Shown here: piece after piece, positions 1 through 12,510 of the stretch
Layout: every line of letters begins with the position of its first letter
Numbering within the stretch: position 1 is the stretch's first letter
Source of the DNA: Anisakis pegreffii
Lineage: Eukaryota; Nematoda; Chromadorea; Rhabditida; Anisakidae
NCBI GenBank assembly: GCA_035041965.1
Contig: JAPYMA010003045.1
Location: 1 to 64,000 of the forward strand
Direction: 5' to 3'
Length of the DNA: 64,000 nt
Translations under genes and position numbers: made by a program
The notes under the pieces: generated by a model
Databases searched by the model: none
Seen by the model: only the letters and a program-made list of their open reading frames with translations
What the model was told of the DNA's origin: nothing

Positions 1-509
1 AATGATGAATGTCGGTGGATATACAACTGAGAATTTAATATAGGATTTATTATCAAGTACAGTGGAAGCGTGAATATGATTCAACGATACAATGATTCTG
101 ACAATGTAATCTCTCAACAATACAGTATAGTCGGCAGCAATTGTTAAAGGACCTACGTAGGCCCACACAACAATTATTTTCTTCACAGAATATATTCTTG
201 ATTAATACAATTAATACGAATTTTGGAATACTGCTTCTGACGGCTTCAATATGATCTGATACACTGATAGGACATTGGACTTGAGACTTGAATTACTGGC
301 TGACACACTGACGGAATGAATTGACTAATTGACTGATTAACCGACCGACCGACCGACCACGTTCCTTCGCGCTCTGCCTTTAAGTACCCATTCTTGACTT
401 CCGACCTGTAATAGATTTTCTCACAATATTTTGTTGCTGCTTAGGATTTGTCTGTGGGAATCTTTTGCCATTGAGATTTGACTTGAAGATATCAATCGTT
501 CTGTTTGGG

Positions 510-636
510 TTATATCTGAAATTCTTCAGATTTATATTTTATGTTTTGAGAATGATATTCGATGTTGTCACATCTTTGAGTTATATCTGAAATTCCTTAG
601 ATTTCATATTTTATATTTTGAGAATATTAATCGACT
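510..636. repeat. Direct repeat pair, about 55 bp units
   Basis: Two similar units at about 510-564 and 581-636 both start TTATATCTGAAATTC and run on through an AT-rich TTTTGAGAAT segment. They differ at scattered positions, so the duplication is not recent. Together with the 69-bp pair just downstream it forms a small nest of diverged local duplications. Confidence 0.65.
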
Positions 637-643
637 TGGTTAC

Positions 644-903
644 AGAGTAAAATATATGTTTATCGGCGATTTGGCCTAGTTAAAAAGTTACAGGTTAATT
701 TTTAATACTATATCATTTGGCTATCGCCAAGCCCTATATCATGTGTACTACATTCGATCGACATGTGTGCTGAGATTTGATCAGATAGGTTATAATCTGT
801 TGACACCATTGAATAGCCGAGATTCTCAGCTTTTAGAGTAATATATATGTTTATGGGCGATTTGGCCTAGTTAAAAAGTTACAGGTTAATTTTTAATACT
901 ATA
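644..903. repeat. 69-bp direct repeat, two copies
   Basis: Copies at 644-712 and 835-903 are nearly identical. Both contain GGCGATTTGGCCTAG followed by TTAAAAAGTTACAGG, with only a few substitutions near the 5' end. They are separated by about 120 bp of unrelated sequence. No open frame or terminal structure suggests a known element. Confidence 0.8.
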
Positions 904-2229
904 CGTCAATGCCACTGTATGTTGCTAAGCTCATGAATAAACCTGAAAAGTACGTTTGCGGCTTCAAAGTAGCAACTAGAATCTGTGAATGTTTATCTTT
1001 CTTAGTGAGTGCGTTAGGATGTTTGTATTTGTGGAATGTTTCCTTGATATAACTGGGCTGTGAATTTGGAAACCTAGAAACAAACCAATCCATCTTTCAT
1101 CCTTCTTCCTCGTTATGAATGCCGTCAATTCGTTCATGGTGTTCTTCACTGCCCGTAATGCAGTATGCAATAGATCTGAAAGCTTCAAATGAAACGAGTA
1201 CCTTTGTTGCTCATGTCTGATTTATAGAAAGCGCTTGTACTGTGCGATTCTCTCTTGTAACATTCGCTTGTATTGATCTCTGTTCCGACACTTTTTCCAT
1301 TTCAATCGCTTGCAAAGGCATTATTTCTCCTCATGAAGGTTCTTTTTAAGTTACAATTTCGAAAACTAAATGACGAATTTCCCTGAAACCTTCTGTGCTT
1401 GTAGAGAATTCAATTCTCTTTCCAATGGACTACTTGGCATTGACCGATCAAATCTCTGTTCCGACACTTTTTCCACTTCAATTGATCACATCACTTTTAT
1501 TTGATTGAAACTTCCCTGGTTAAACTTTTACTGCTCCATAAATGAGCCAATTCTTGTAGCCAGTCTTTGTCTGAACGTGGAAAATTTATTTCTCTTCCCA
1601 GTGAGACGTCATGTACACATTCAGGTCAGGTGTAGCCTTGAAATACGTCAAATTCCTGTGCCTCATCGATGAATTAATTCGCCCTATTGGATCTCTTTTT
1701 CTCTGTGCTCTAACTGACCGCGTCGCTTCAAAAGTGCAATTTGGCTTCTTTTGCCGACCCCTTTTACCTAACCATCAGCATGGTGTTTTTTGTCGGAGTT
1801 AGATCTGTCGTAGATGCATTTGTCGGTCACCCATTTCAGTTTGTCTTTTAAAATCTCTAATCTTTTCACGGGTGGTTTCGAATGAAATTTTCGGAGTTTA
1901 CTGGTGAAATAAATTTCTTTCAAGGTTTCAGTGAAGTTACCTTCCGTATAGTGAATTAGCTGGTATTACAGCTGTTTGCTGTGATGATTATCGACGCTTT
2001 AACCTTATCAACAATTTCTTGGTTGTGCGAGGAGTAAATTTTCATTTCCTCAGGCGTACAATGTCTTCCGCGTTTAAAAGGACATTGAGGGATTCCTTTT
2101 AATGTCATGTTGAGATCAGTTATCATTAATGTTGATCATTTCAGTGTTACAGCGACTCCGAGCAGCAAGAAACCTTGAGGTGGTTCGTGTTGAATTTCAC
2201 TCACGGATAAATGTTGACTGGGTCGTGAA

Positions 2230-4633
2230 ATGAATTTCAAAACAGTTTACGAAGCAATTAAAAACGGTTCGATTATTAATAGGATCGAAGAATTCTCTTG
2301 TGAAGAGCTCAAACCGTTTCTACCCGTTTTGGCTTTTGCTGCGTTCAGTGCTCAAGATGAAGCATCGTCAGATGTATCTGACAGTTTGGTATGTCAATTT
2401 CTTTGATTCGAGTTGATATATGTGCTGCATTTATTTATATAACTTCCGATATCACTGACTCTTTTTTTTTCTACGCGAGGATAATCAATGTCAATATCAA
2501 ATATGAGAGGAAACCACGGAATTGTTTTATTTCTCTCAGAACTCTTCTATTTCATATTGTTTTCATTCAGGCTTCATATTGCCATTTGTTAGGTGTCATT
2601 TATCACAGCAACCAAGCATGTCATTTAAATCAGCCATCTTACTAGTTTTGCGGTTCTTTCCGATTAATCGGCAGATAGATCGCCCTTGCGAGACGAACTA
2701 GTGGATAGTGTGAAAAATTAAAAATATTTTAGTTTAGGCATGAATAGAATATTAAATTGCACCACTTGCAATGGACCAATCAAAATGATTGGGGCTTATT
2801 TGTGTTGTCGAGGATAGATCATTGATGTGTCTGTAGATCGACGTTTCAGCATTTTAATCACTAGGTGCACAGATTTCTAACAAAACAGTGATATTTACTG
2901 GTGAATCCCATGATCAAGCTGATTATCGGTTGTCTATCATCAACGCTTTCGTGTCCTGTGAGGCGAATCACTTTTATTAATATTTACTGAATTTTTGACA
3001 TGGATGAATATTGGGTTTAAATTGTTTTATTTGTTTAACTTATGCCAACTAATAACAGTTGAATTGCTTAAGGATAAACTACGTTCACGTCTGATGGAAT
3101 TTAAGCAGTGCAATTCACTTGTGGAACTTGTGAATGTTGATGTGGATAGAATAATTGACGACCTGATAAATAATCCATCTGATATCAATCTAAAAATCAA
3201 TTTAAGATGTGCCAGTCCGTATGATAAAGTCAAAATGATTGCATACGCTTTACTAAAAAGTACTGGTTTGCTGCTATTTTAAAAACCCTTCATGTTCTAG
3301 ATAATAAGTTGTTTTCGTGTTCAAGTTTCAATACTTAACAGTTGTCGAAGTGATTGTGTGAAATAAGGGTAAAATGATACTTTCAGTTCCATCTTCCACA
3401 GTGCTCTCTAACGCGAACATCAGCGCATCAGCAACAACATTCGCGGATATGAATTTATTCGATGAGCAATGTTCAATTGATGAACTAATCTGTGTTATGT
3501 TGATGTGTGTGCGTCGATGTCCTGATAAATTCGACATCAATATTATTATTCACGCCTTACTGCCACTTCCCAGTGCACCTGATCTCATTACAAAGGTTTC
3601 GTTTTTTGTTGCTGAATTTGTTTGTTCCATTTCTTATTTACACTCGAACTGATGTAAGCTTTGAAAGTTTTACTTGAGTTCCATTTTTGTCAACTCGTCA
3701 ACTCCATTTTGTACACTGGTTATATCAGATGCCACGATTATTATATTCTCGAATCTCTTATTATTTCATTACCAGAAGTTTGATCGAATATTGCTTCGGT
3801 GGAAATGAGTGTTGCATATTGTTTTGAAGTAGTAGTCATTCATATTGACAAAATTGAAACTCGAATATTAAAATTATTTTTAATCAGTAAACAAATTATA
3901 GTTGTTGTGTAATTTGGGTGACTCAACGGAAGCATCAGTGGAATATCTAATTGCATTACATTATCCTGATTCGAGTTTATTGTCCAAACAACGATCTGAT
4001 ATTTTGTTCAAGGTATTATTCATTTTATCTTCATTATTCACCAACTTCTTAGATCATCTCACGAATGATAAGAGTATGAATGTTAAGCTCGAAATCATAA
4101 CAACCACCGTAATCAGTCATCAGTAATGATGCGATCGGTACCATCAACGATGCTGAGTGATAGTAATATTGATAATTGAAGCTGATGAGTTTGGATCATT
4201 ACGTCGTAAATCGATCATTGGAACGAATGCTATCACAACGAAATAATATACTATCATTGAATATTATTTGTAATTGTCTTAATGATACTGAATTAATAAC
4301 TTGGCTGTTGTATATTCTCACTAAAAGATTACCGTTAGCATCATTCATCCGGCGACATTCGAAAAGAACGTCGGTGAAGTTACTTCATGAGAGATTATCG
4401 CAGTTGATCAACTCATTCTTATCCCGGTTATCGTTTCTTATTTGTTATATTTTGTTGAAATGTTTTAATATTTTTGAGTGTGAATATGTTTCATATTGAT
4501 GATGAAAGAAAGTAGTGTTTCAGGGTTGTTACGTCAATACATTTGAGTTGCACTGAATTATGCGAAGATAATTTGATTTGTTAATATCATATTTTTGTTA
4601 AGATACATTTGCACATTGTTTCGGTATAGTAGG

Positions 4634-4714
<81 letters not shown>

Positions 4715-7700
4715 TGTGGATATGCGAGTGCCAGTAATGATTACATGCGAACGTTTTCTTCAGAAAGTACAGCAGTGAAGAAGAGTCAAAGCTGGTGCAG
4801 TTATTAGGTGCGTTAATAGTGGTGGGTGGATTGGAGTTGAGTTCTGATGAAACGAGACAGTGGATTTTGTTTATTACAAGAACGGAATGTGCTGATGAGC
4901 GATACGTTTGTATGGCTCTGTCGGTTATTTTCGCATGTGCACGTTTGATTTCGTTCGTTTTTATTGTTGATTTCATTCGTTTGTTCATTTTTACCCTTTC
5001 ACCTGACATACCACCAACTAATTTATGTGAAATTAACAGCCACATCCAGGTATATTTATTTTGCTTGAGAATAAATTCCGAAATGTAAACTCTGGTAATT
5101 CATTTCTGAATAAATTCTGAAATTTTGGTATAATTCTGAGGATTCTTTCATAATGAAAACGAAAATAAATTCTGGTAAATTTGATTGAATGTATTTTATG
5201 AAGTGATAAAATTTGCTGAATATTCTGTGAGATTCGTTTTGTTTTGCATCAAATTATGATGAAGAATTCGACAGTTTTCGTAAAGAGTGACATAACGAAC
5301 TGAAGTAAACAAGTGTTTGTCAGTAATAGAAATCAGTTACGATGGATTTCCAATAGTTTTAATGTGCACTTTTTGATAGTTCTGCGATTCGCGTAATGAC
5401 TACCTACTTATAATTTTTATCTGTTATTGAGTAATCACATCTTTGATTCAACGACTAACTTTGGGAGTGAAATCGATTTTGCTGATTGAAGGAATTATTC
5501 TGACGAGAGCAGAGAAATAGATGACTCGTTGATCGCGTTTTTTGATTCGATTAAAACGCGTATCAGATCAGCTGATTGTTCATCAACGCTACAACATTTC
5601 ATCTTATTGGTATCCATTCACTTGCATTCAAATGACACTCGCAAATTGGCTAAACTCATCTCAAGTTCGTTATACTTCGAGGTATTTTAATAATATAATT
5701 CTGTTATTTTCACAAGCTGTGTTTTCATGATTTATTTTTTCATTATTTCTTGTTTTTATTGCATTCGGCAATATCGTCATGTTCACTTTTGGGTTTATCA
5801 TTTATTATTTAACCGTTGTTTTCTTTTTGTTTGCCCATGCGAGAACCTTGTCAGAATTTATTCATAGTCAGTCAGCAAATCCAACTTATTACGAGTTTAT
5901 GCCTCTCTATTATTACCAGTATCGCTGATATCACTATATCACCAATATCACATTCTTCTTTCGTTGGTATTTTTCTTTCCCCGCAGTTAACGATAATAGC
6001 CTTGGAAATCATTTGTATTCAAGAAATTCTGTGTTGTTGGCATTTTAACAGGAAAAGAGATGCTTGGAAGTGGTAATATGTAAATATCGAGGAGCATTTT
6101 CGCAAAGTGTTTAGTGGTGAAATGATTGATGATGAGTGTTAAAAAATCGGAACAATTCAGATCAAATTGGATATCCGTTCACTGACCAAAATAAGATCGT
6201 TGTTCCTACGGCACGCCACCAGTGAGCGTGAGTTGATCCATAAAGTATCATTATTGCCAGTTATAAAGAAATTCAATGGTTCACATAAAGGCTTTCTATC
6301 GGCACATTGCATCACACAGCTTCTCACTGCCAGATCGTTCGCCAAACATTCAATTCCTATTCATGTATGCCATTCTTATTATTGTATTTATTTTTTCGTT
6401 AGTATTCATCTGAATTGAAAAATATCTTCTTTACATGTCGGACTGTGCACTTCTTTTTTTTGAGTTTTGCTGTTTTTATTATCCACTTCAATTTCACAAT
6501 ATGTGAGATGTTAAATATCTGAGTTGTTTTTCATTTGTAAATCCACGCAGCTAAATTTACGGTCGTTGAGCAACGCAGCAATTTGCAGTGTATCAACAAT
6601 GAGTTCGTTTTTTTCAACAGATTATGGAGTTATAGTCATCTTTTTCGAAGTGAAATTTTGACTGCTGTAATTATCACTGTTTCACTAGGAAACAATGTCA
6701 AATAAACCTGCCAAATATATTACGTTATGTGCTATCAATATAAAGGATCAGATCAGTTACGCATTACAATGACAATGATGATAAAAACCGTAACAGTGAT
6801 AGTAATTAATACGATTATAGGAATGGATATCGTCGCAAATAGTTGAATGTACGATCCCTGTACATCCAGCCATAGTGGAACTGATTACGTCCTATGCATC
6901 AAGTTGTTTACCGATTGATTCGGACTGTAACGTCTCTGAGCCGTTATCTCAGCAGTTTATTCAGGTTTGTACATTTTACAGCTTCAACTGATATGGAAAA
7001 CCAGGTGTATCACTTAGCATTGTTGTTTGAATATTAACCTCAAGGCTTTGTTTGACTGTCCGAGAAAACACTTTTTTCGAGGGGAGTTCATATTTTTTAC
7101 GTATCTTCTTATCTTTATGTTTTTTCGGATAAATATGACTGTTCAGAGAACGAGTTCATAAATCCGTAGTCCTTAGAGAGTGGGGTCTCTATTCTTGAAT
7201 GAGTGAAGACTGGGAGGCTTATATTCAAAGAAGTGCAGTGCACTGAAACAATTGGTTTTTCTCACTTCCGAACAATGCGCATTCATCATTGTTCGGAGTA
7301 ATATTTCCCGTGAATTGAGTTCGTTCGAAAATAAATAAACTGTTGCGAATGTGTTATGGAAGTCTTCGAAGGGTTCGAATGATACACCACTAAATAAACT
7401 GAAATAAAAATTAAAGGAATTATTCTTTGGTGATATGATCGATGAGCGTAGGCTTGTGCCACGATTGTTGACATTGTTTTTTATGTTGTCACTAAAATAT
7501 CAGCTTGACAAATTCGACTACAGTCATCATAATAACGTTAGCTACCCATACAAGTAGGTTTATTTTTCGTTATTTTTTCATTATACTTCACTTGTTGATT
7601 CCTTTCTTATCAATTCGATTTTAAAAACTGAAGAATAATTTTTCATCATTCGTTGCTGATTGTTGTTAATAAACGATCAGTGGTTTGTTCAATAAACATA

Positions 7701-10543
7701 TTCAATCGGCTAACTGACCAAATGTGAAACTGATGAAAGCTGAAACAGATTTTTATCTTCAGAAATAGATCGTCTTCATTGATTTTAGAATCCAAATTGA
7801 TGTTACTATTTTCTCAATTGGACGACCCGTTTTCAATCTGTTTATTTCTCATTCTACTACTCTTTGTGTGTCATCAATTCTACTTTTCTGTTGCAAATTT
7901 GCAAAAACTGAATCCACTTACTGCAACCAAATCGCATTTTTACACAATAATCAAAATAGTCGAGAGCGATTGCAGAGAAGAATTCGAATGCCGACTCCCA
8001 ATCCGATATATGATTGGTGTGATGAATGCGCGACCGGATGATTTTCATGAATTGCGACCACAGTTATTGAAAGTTGTTTCTCATTTTTATGCTTATATGT
8101 TACCAAACGCAAATTCGTTCCTCTACGATATCAACAGTGATTTGAGATCCAGTTCATTCAAGTTAGTTCCCTTCATTTGTATTCCACTGATTTTAGGCTG
8201 AAATTTTAGTTGTTGTCTAAATTTTGTGCCCAATTTATCATTTTTGAGTTTGTGAACATTTGAAATCATATTTGTTTCTTCTCGGATTGTTGGTATTTAA
8301 CCGTTCACGTTCACGGCAGTGGTTATATATGATCACAGTTTCCGTGACGTTAACAAACTTCTTTCTCAACGTTCCTTCCAGCTTGCACCTAAACCATGCT
8401 CGTTTGGTGTGTGTATTGGACAGCGTGTGATTGATTTAACTGGGGAATGTTATCATACAAATTTATTAATTGAATGAAATCAGGACTGATGGTATTGGTG
8501 AAGTGAATGCGACCTGTGAAATGGAATTGGAAATGAAATGTCCAATGAAAAGTTTGGCGTTAATTGAACAATTCGAGTGGAGTCGTTTGCAGAAACAAAT
8601 TCATTTGCGCAATTTTGTATTGAAAACAATGAATATGGTTGTTGATAAACGGAATATGTCAGATCCGTTCATTAAATCGCTCATTTATATTTGGATGCGA
8701 ATCGAGAATATTGAAACGGTTCAATTCGTGGAGGTTATCATAATCATTTATTCTTTTTTGTTCACTTTCACAATACCTAAACTCATCGTGATTTTAGTTG
8801 TTATTTTTACTTGCAAAAAATAATTCCTTTAATGCTTTCGTATGAGTTGATCGTTGAAAATTATTCTTGTGGCCGTAAAAAACCGAGTGCATAAGCTGTT
8901 TAAATTTTGCGATTGTACAAACATGTGTCTCATTGTTGGATAATCCACTTGATCGTTTCATTCAGCGTTCCAGTCGAACTGCTAAATGAACGATCGAATG
9001 ATTTGCAGGAAACAGTACAAGCGTTGAGTGGTTTGAGGATAACACATGAGATGTTATGCATGCAGCCGATGTTGCTCTACGAGTCAAACGATTACGTCTT
9101 TCGAAATGCACCATTATTTTCGTGTTTTTTGCGAATACTTTCCTTCTATCAGTCAGCCAGTCGTCATATTCTAATGCACAAATGTCATAAAATTTTAAAT
9201 GTTCCATCATCAAATGCCAATAACAATAGGTTATTTTTCGGAATGTTCGTTCTTCAATTGTTTATTCAAACTGAATTTGTTCAAGTTCTTTCTAGAGTTT
9301 AACGCATTTCTTACATAATTGAATAAGTGACTCGACGTCCAAATGATGTCCAGAACGAAACTTGTTCGTTTTTATCAATAGCGTTCGTTGACTTCACATC
9401 GCCTGATTGTTAGAAGTATGCAGATGTGGAATAACTTCATAACTTGACATTTTTCGTTAAACAGTTGATTGTTAAAGAAGAGCAATGAGTAAGCGAATAG
9501 TTGGAATTGGATAATGAATTTAAGACAAGATACGCGAACTGAACGTGAGGAGCTGGCAAAATCGTTGTTCGGAGCACAAGATTCAGAGTTGGTACAGATG
9601 CTATTGGAAGTTTGTTGCGAGTTTGGCGATGATAAAGTGAAGAAACTAGCATGTGACCACATCCATCAAATGTTCATCGCTGATACTTCCTTGTTGAAAC
9701 TCGTTCATTTTCAAGTTGGTTTTTTTATAATCTTTTGTTTTGTGTCAATTTTTAGTGTGATATTACGCATAGTTGATTATTTCGCATTGGAACTGAATTT
9801 GAATCTGTTAATGAATAACGTTGCTCAGGGATATCCATTATCAATGATCTCAATGACAGTTCGTTTAATACCGTCGATGCATGCTTGCCTTGACTTTGTT
9901 CATGATATATTGGCATTGAGAGATCTCACCAAACGCCTCTTCGCTACTCTCTTGATCATTGAGCTTGCTAAACAGGCAAGTTATTAATTATCACATAGTT
10001 TTATACAGTTTCATTTTTTAATTGTTTCATTCATTCGACCGATTATTTATCCAGTACTGTGATGCATCCAAGGGTCGCAGTTTCGGTTCTTGCTTTATTC
10101 TCGTTTTTTTATTCTCTTATAATTTTGTGATGTATTTTGTAAGGTTGATCGTGAAGTTTTTCCAAATGATAATGTGACCATGAATGAAAACGAATCACTA
10201 ATGCGTTCATATTTAGTATCGAATCGAACAGTGGTACATCCGCATAGATTTGCTGTTGAATTTGATATGGACCATAGGTCGCATTTTGCCATTTGATGAA
10301 GCACTCGCGTATCTGTCGCTGCTGATACCGTCGTTGTCACAGATAATGGACATATTCCCGCAGATTAATGATGACATAAGCTTCTTGTTATCGGAAATAT
10401 CGAAACTGATCAATGACGGAATGAAGGCATCATCAACTGTTGCAGTAACGAACGATTGTCACGCACAAAAACTTTTGGATGACATCGCTTGTGTTATCTC
10501 TAAACGAGGCGATATCATCACTTACAAGTGTTTAGGTTCATGA
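2230..10543 (+). CDS. INTS2: Integrator complex subunit 2 (INTS2)
   Basis: INTS2 is a large scaffold subunit of the nuclear Integrator complex, which processes snRNA 3' ends and attenuates paused RNA polymerase II. The match to animal INTS2 runs in order along the whole span. Examples are SAHCITQLLTARSFAKH at about 6300 (human HCIYQLLRSRSFTKH), HSND near 5630 (human YFHSNQ), HQMFIADTSLLKLVHFQ at about 9665 (human HQMYIADPNIAKLVHFQ) and RLIPSMHACLDFV at about 9860 (human GIPSMHICLDF). The ATG at 2230 begins MNFKTVYEAIKNG, the usual N-terminus. Exons placed in phase are 2230-2388, 3073-3265, 3387-3595 and 3902-4012. Later exons lie near 4180-4420, 4770-5050, 5520-5681, 6165-6363, 6835-6965, 7430-7558, 7900-8165, 8480-8730, 8960-9230, 9514-9714, 9830-9975 and 10232-10543. 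Several middle junctions are not resolved, notably around 4013-4180 and 9975-10232. It is the first of four + strand conserved genes. Confidence 0.9.
4637..4711. repeat. (TA)n microsatellite
   Basis: An uninterrupted run of TA dinucleotides, about 75 bp long, lies in an intron of the INTS2 gene. The length and purity suggest a polymorphic locus, and the assembled length should be treated as approximate. Confidence 0.95.
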
Positions 10544-10629
10544 CTTCATTCTTCTTATTCCTCTCATCAATGTTTTTTGTTTCTTCGTCCTCCATCCTTG
10601 CTTGTATCACTGTTCAAAATTGAGTAATT

Positions 10630-10648
10630 AATAAATCATTGTAATAAA
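10630..10648 (+). terminator. Poly(A) signals of INTS2
   Basis: Two AATAAA hexamers, at 10630-10635 and 10643-10648, lie 90-105 bp after the INTS2 stop codon on the same strand. This position fits the 3' end of that transcript. Confidence 0.6.
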
Positions 10649-11270
10649 CGCTACGCGAAATGTTACACTTTTTCGTATGATTCAAATGATATTCCAATGG
10701 TTACATTCAAAAATGATTCCATTTACCAAAAAATTGGTTATCACAAACCAACAGAATTTTTCTTTTTCTTCAGTGCTGGTTAATTGAAAAAAAAGGACGG
10801 GTTTTAGTACATACGATAATAATAGTGCTGGTGAAGACATATTATTATCGTTTAAAATATTGTTGTTGTTGTTGTTATTATTTGTTATTTTACCGGACGT
10901 ACGATGTTTACCGTATCATTTGTGTGGATCTGATATTTACAATCGTTAATTTGTGTAGATATTACTTTGTCGGACGATTTATTTGGATCATTGTTTTGAT
11001 GTCATTGTTTCTGTTAGAAAGATAAATATTATCACTAAATTTCATTTGAAATTACTTCATGGTTGAATTATCCTGTCATATTATTATATTTTCACAGCTC
11101 TTTGTTTAAAATAATTTAGACAGTTACAATGATGTAGGAAGCGCTCCCAGCGATTTTTTGTTTCTGATCGGTTTACGTAAAATAATTCGAAGGAATTTGC
11201 TCAAATGGTCAATTATGAAACTTCTTCGAAATCGATTTCATATCGGCAATAAATGATTTGAAATGTTTGA
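10649..11270. other. Intergenic spacer INTS2-RNF181
   Basis: This spacer of about 0.6 kb is AT-rich with a short GTT trinucleotide run near 10862. Its open frames have low-complexity translations and no splice context. I see no gene. Confidence 0.5.
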
Positions 11271-11277
11271 AATTTAG
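11271..11277 (+). promoter_or_regulatory. Probable trans-splice acceptor of RNF181
   Basis: The sequence AATTTAG ends six bases before the start codon at 11284 and no coding exon precedes it. In nematodes such an outron acceptor immediately upstream of the ATG is where a spliced leader is joined. The site is inferred from position and consensus only. Confidence 0.5.
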
Positions 11278-11283
11278 TTCGCG

Positions 11284-12510
11284 ATGAGTGATTATTTTGC
11301 TGAACATTCTCGAGATGAGGATATCAGAAACGATTCGTTGGCAATAGCAAGGTGGATCAGTGATGTTTTATTTATTCTGCTCTTTGCCTACTTCAATTTC
11401 ATAATGGCTCAATGAAGTAAACACAATTAGTTGAGTCATTCTGAAATATTTCCTCGGTTTAACACCATCGTGTTCAACATTACCGTTGTATTTTTAAAAA
11501 TGAATTGGAAAACAATCAAAAATCGATACTTAAGTTCAGTGGTTGTAGTGAATTTTACTTGCTATAATTCACTGACGTGAAGCTATATTCTTAATATGAC
11601 TTCTTCTTCACCATGTTCGAATTATAGAAAAATGTGAACTTGAAGGTTGATAGTGGAAGGCGGATGGAGCGAGCAGTTAGGTTTAAGCTGGGAAATGCTA
11701 TTTCCGGACTCTACAAAAGCTGCTAGCCCTGAGGCAATTGCGAGTCTCGAACGGTTACGCTCACGTGAACTTGCTGAAAATGGTCGGTTGCTTACACTGA
11801 GCGGTTGCATTCACAATTTTAGTTTGCATGTCATTTAATCAACATCGATTATTACTAATGAACACCTGAAAGCATTCAGCATTCCGGTTGTAAGCAAGTG
11901 TTGCTACGAAACGTCAAATATCATCCAGAACACCATCAAAATATGCGCAGTTTTGTTGGGATGAGTCGATTGATTCGTCTGTTGAATGTCATTTGTATGC
12001 ATCGATTCTTACACTGAAATATTATACTTTTAGTTTTATGCTGAAATATTCAAGGAAATAATGAGCGAATTATTGATCAAATTAAGGTTCATGTCCGGTG
12101 TGTCTGGCGAATTATCAAACTGCTAACGATGTTGATGTGCAATTAATTCGTATGCCTTGTAAACATTTATTTCACGAGAAATGTTTATTACCATGGTTAA
12201 AGCGTACTAATTCATGTCCTGTCTGCCGAAATGAACTACCTTCATATGATCCTCTGTATGAAACATACAAAAAACAGCAGGTTGATATTGTTAAACTCAC
12301 TCCCATCCTACATCTCACTTTTATAGATCAACCGTTCCCGTAAAAAACTGAGTTCTGTTAGAAAGAATCGGATATTTAAAGAATTAATTCATTTAATATT
12401 GCATTTAAAAAAAGCATTTTTGTATTTCATAATCTGATTGAAATTTGCAGAGACGGCAACAAGAACGTGATGGTGATATTGAGGAACTACACGATTCAAT
12501 GTTCTCCTAA
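11284..12510 (+). CDS. RNF181: RING-H2 E3 ubiquitin ligase RNF181
   Basis: Four exons (11284-11351, 11646-11782, 12087-12280, 12451-12510) join in phase to give 152 residues; human RNF181 has 153. The start MSDYFAEH resembles human MASYFDEH. A RING-H2 finger follows in the C-terminal half, with ligands C71, C74, C93, H95, H98, C101, C112 and C115 ([17 protein letters not shown]). The segment [15 protein letters not shown] matches human ILPWLSKTNSCPLCR, and the tail after QQ resembles the human C-terminus. The family transfers ubiquitin from an E2 enzyme to substrates in the cytoplasm. It lies on the same strand as INTS2, about 0.74 kb downstream of its stop. All introns are GT-AG and 170-304 bp long. 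Confidence 0.95.

Larger units (their letters stand above)
1..2229. other. Upstream non-coding region with local repeats
   Basis: I find no convincing exon here. The open frames are short, have no flanking splice sites and show no family resemblance. The stretch contains a short GACC run near 338-357, two pairs of direct repeats listed separately (510-636 and 644-903), and a shorter repeat containing TCTCTGTTCCGACAC near 1277 and again near 1452. The last few hundred bases probably include the promoter and 5' leader of the INTS2 gene that begins at 2230. Confidence 0.5.

Noticed and set aside
338..357. GACC run considered as CRISPR-like or telomeric repeat
   Set aside because: It is a short simple repeat of about four units with no spacers or telomeric motif.
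4587..5045. 152-codon - strand open frame across the TA microsatellite
   Set aside because: It is produced by the TA repeat and runs antisense to INTS2 exons; the Ile-Tyr repeat is an artefact.
10825..11025. Open frame with Cys and Tyr runs
   Set aside because: It starts in a GTT trinucleotide run and is low-complexity, with no splice partners, between two good genes.
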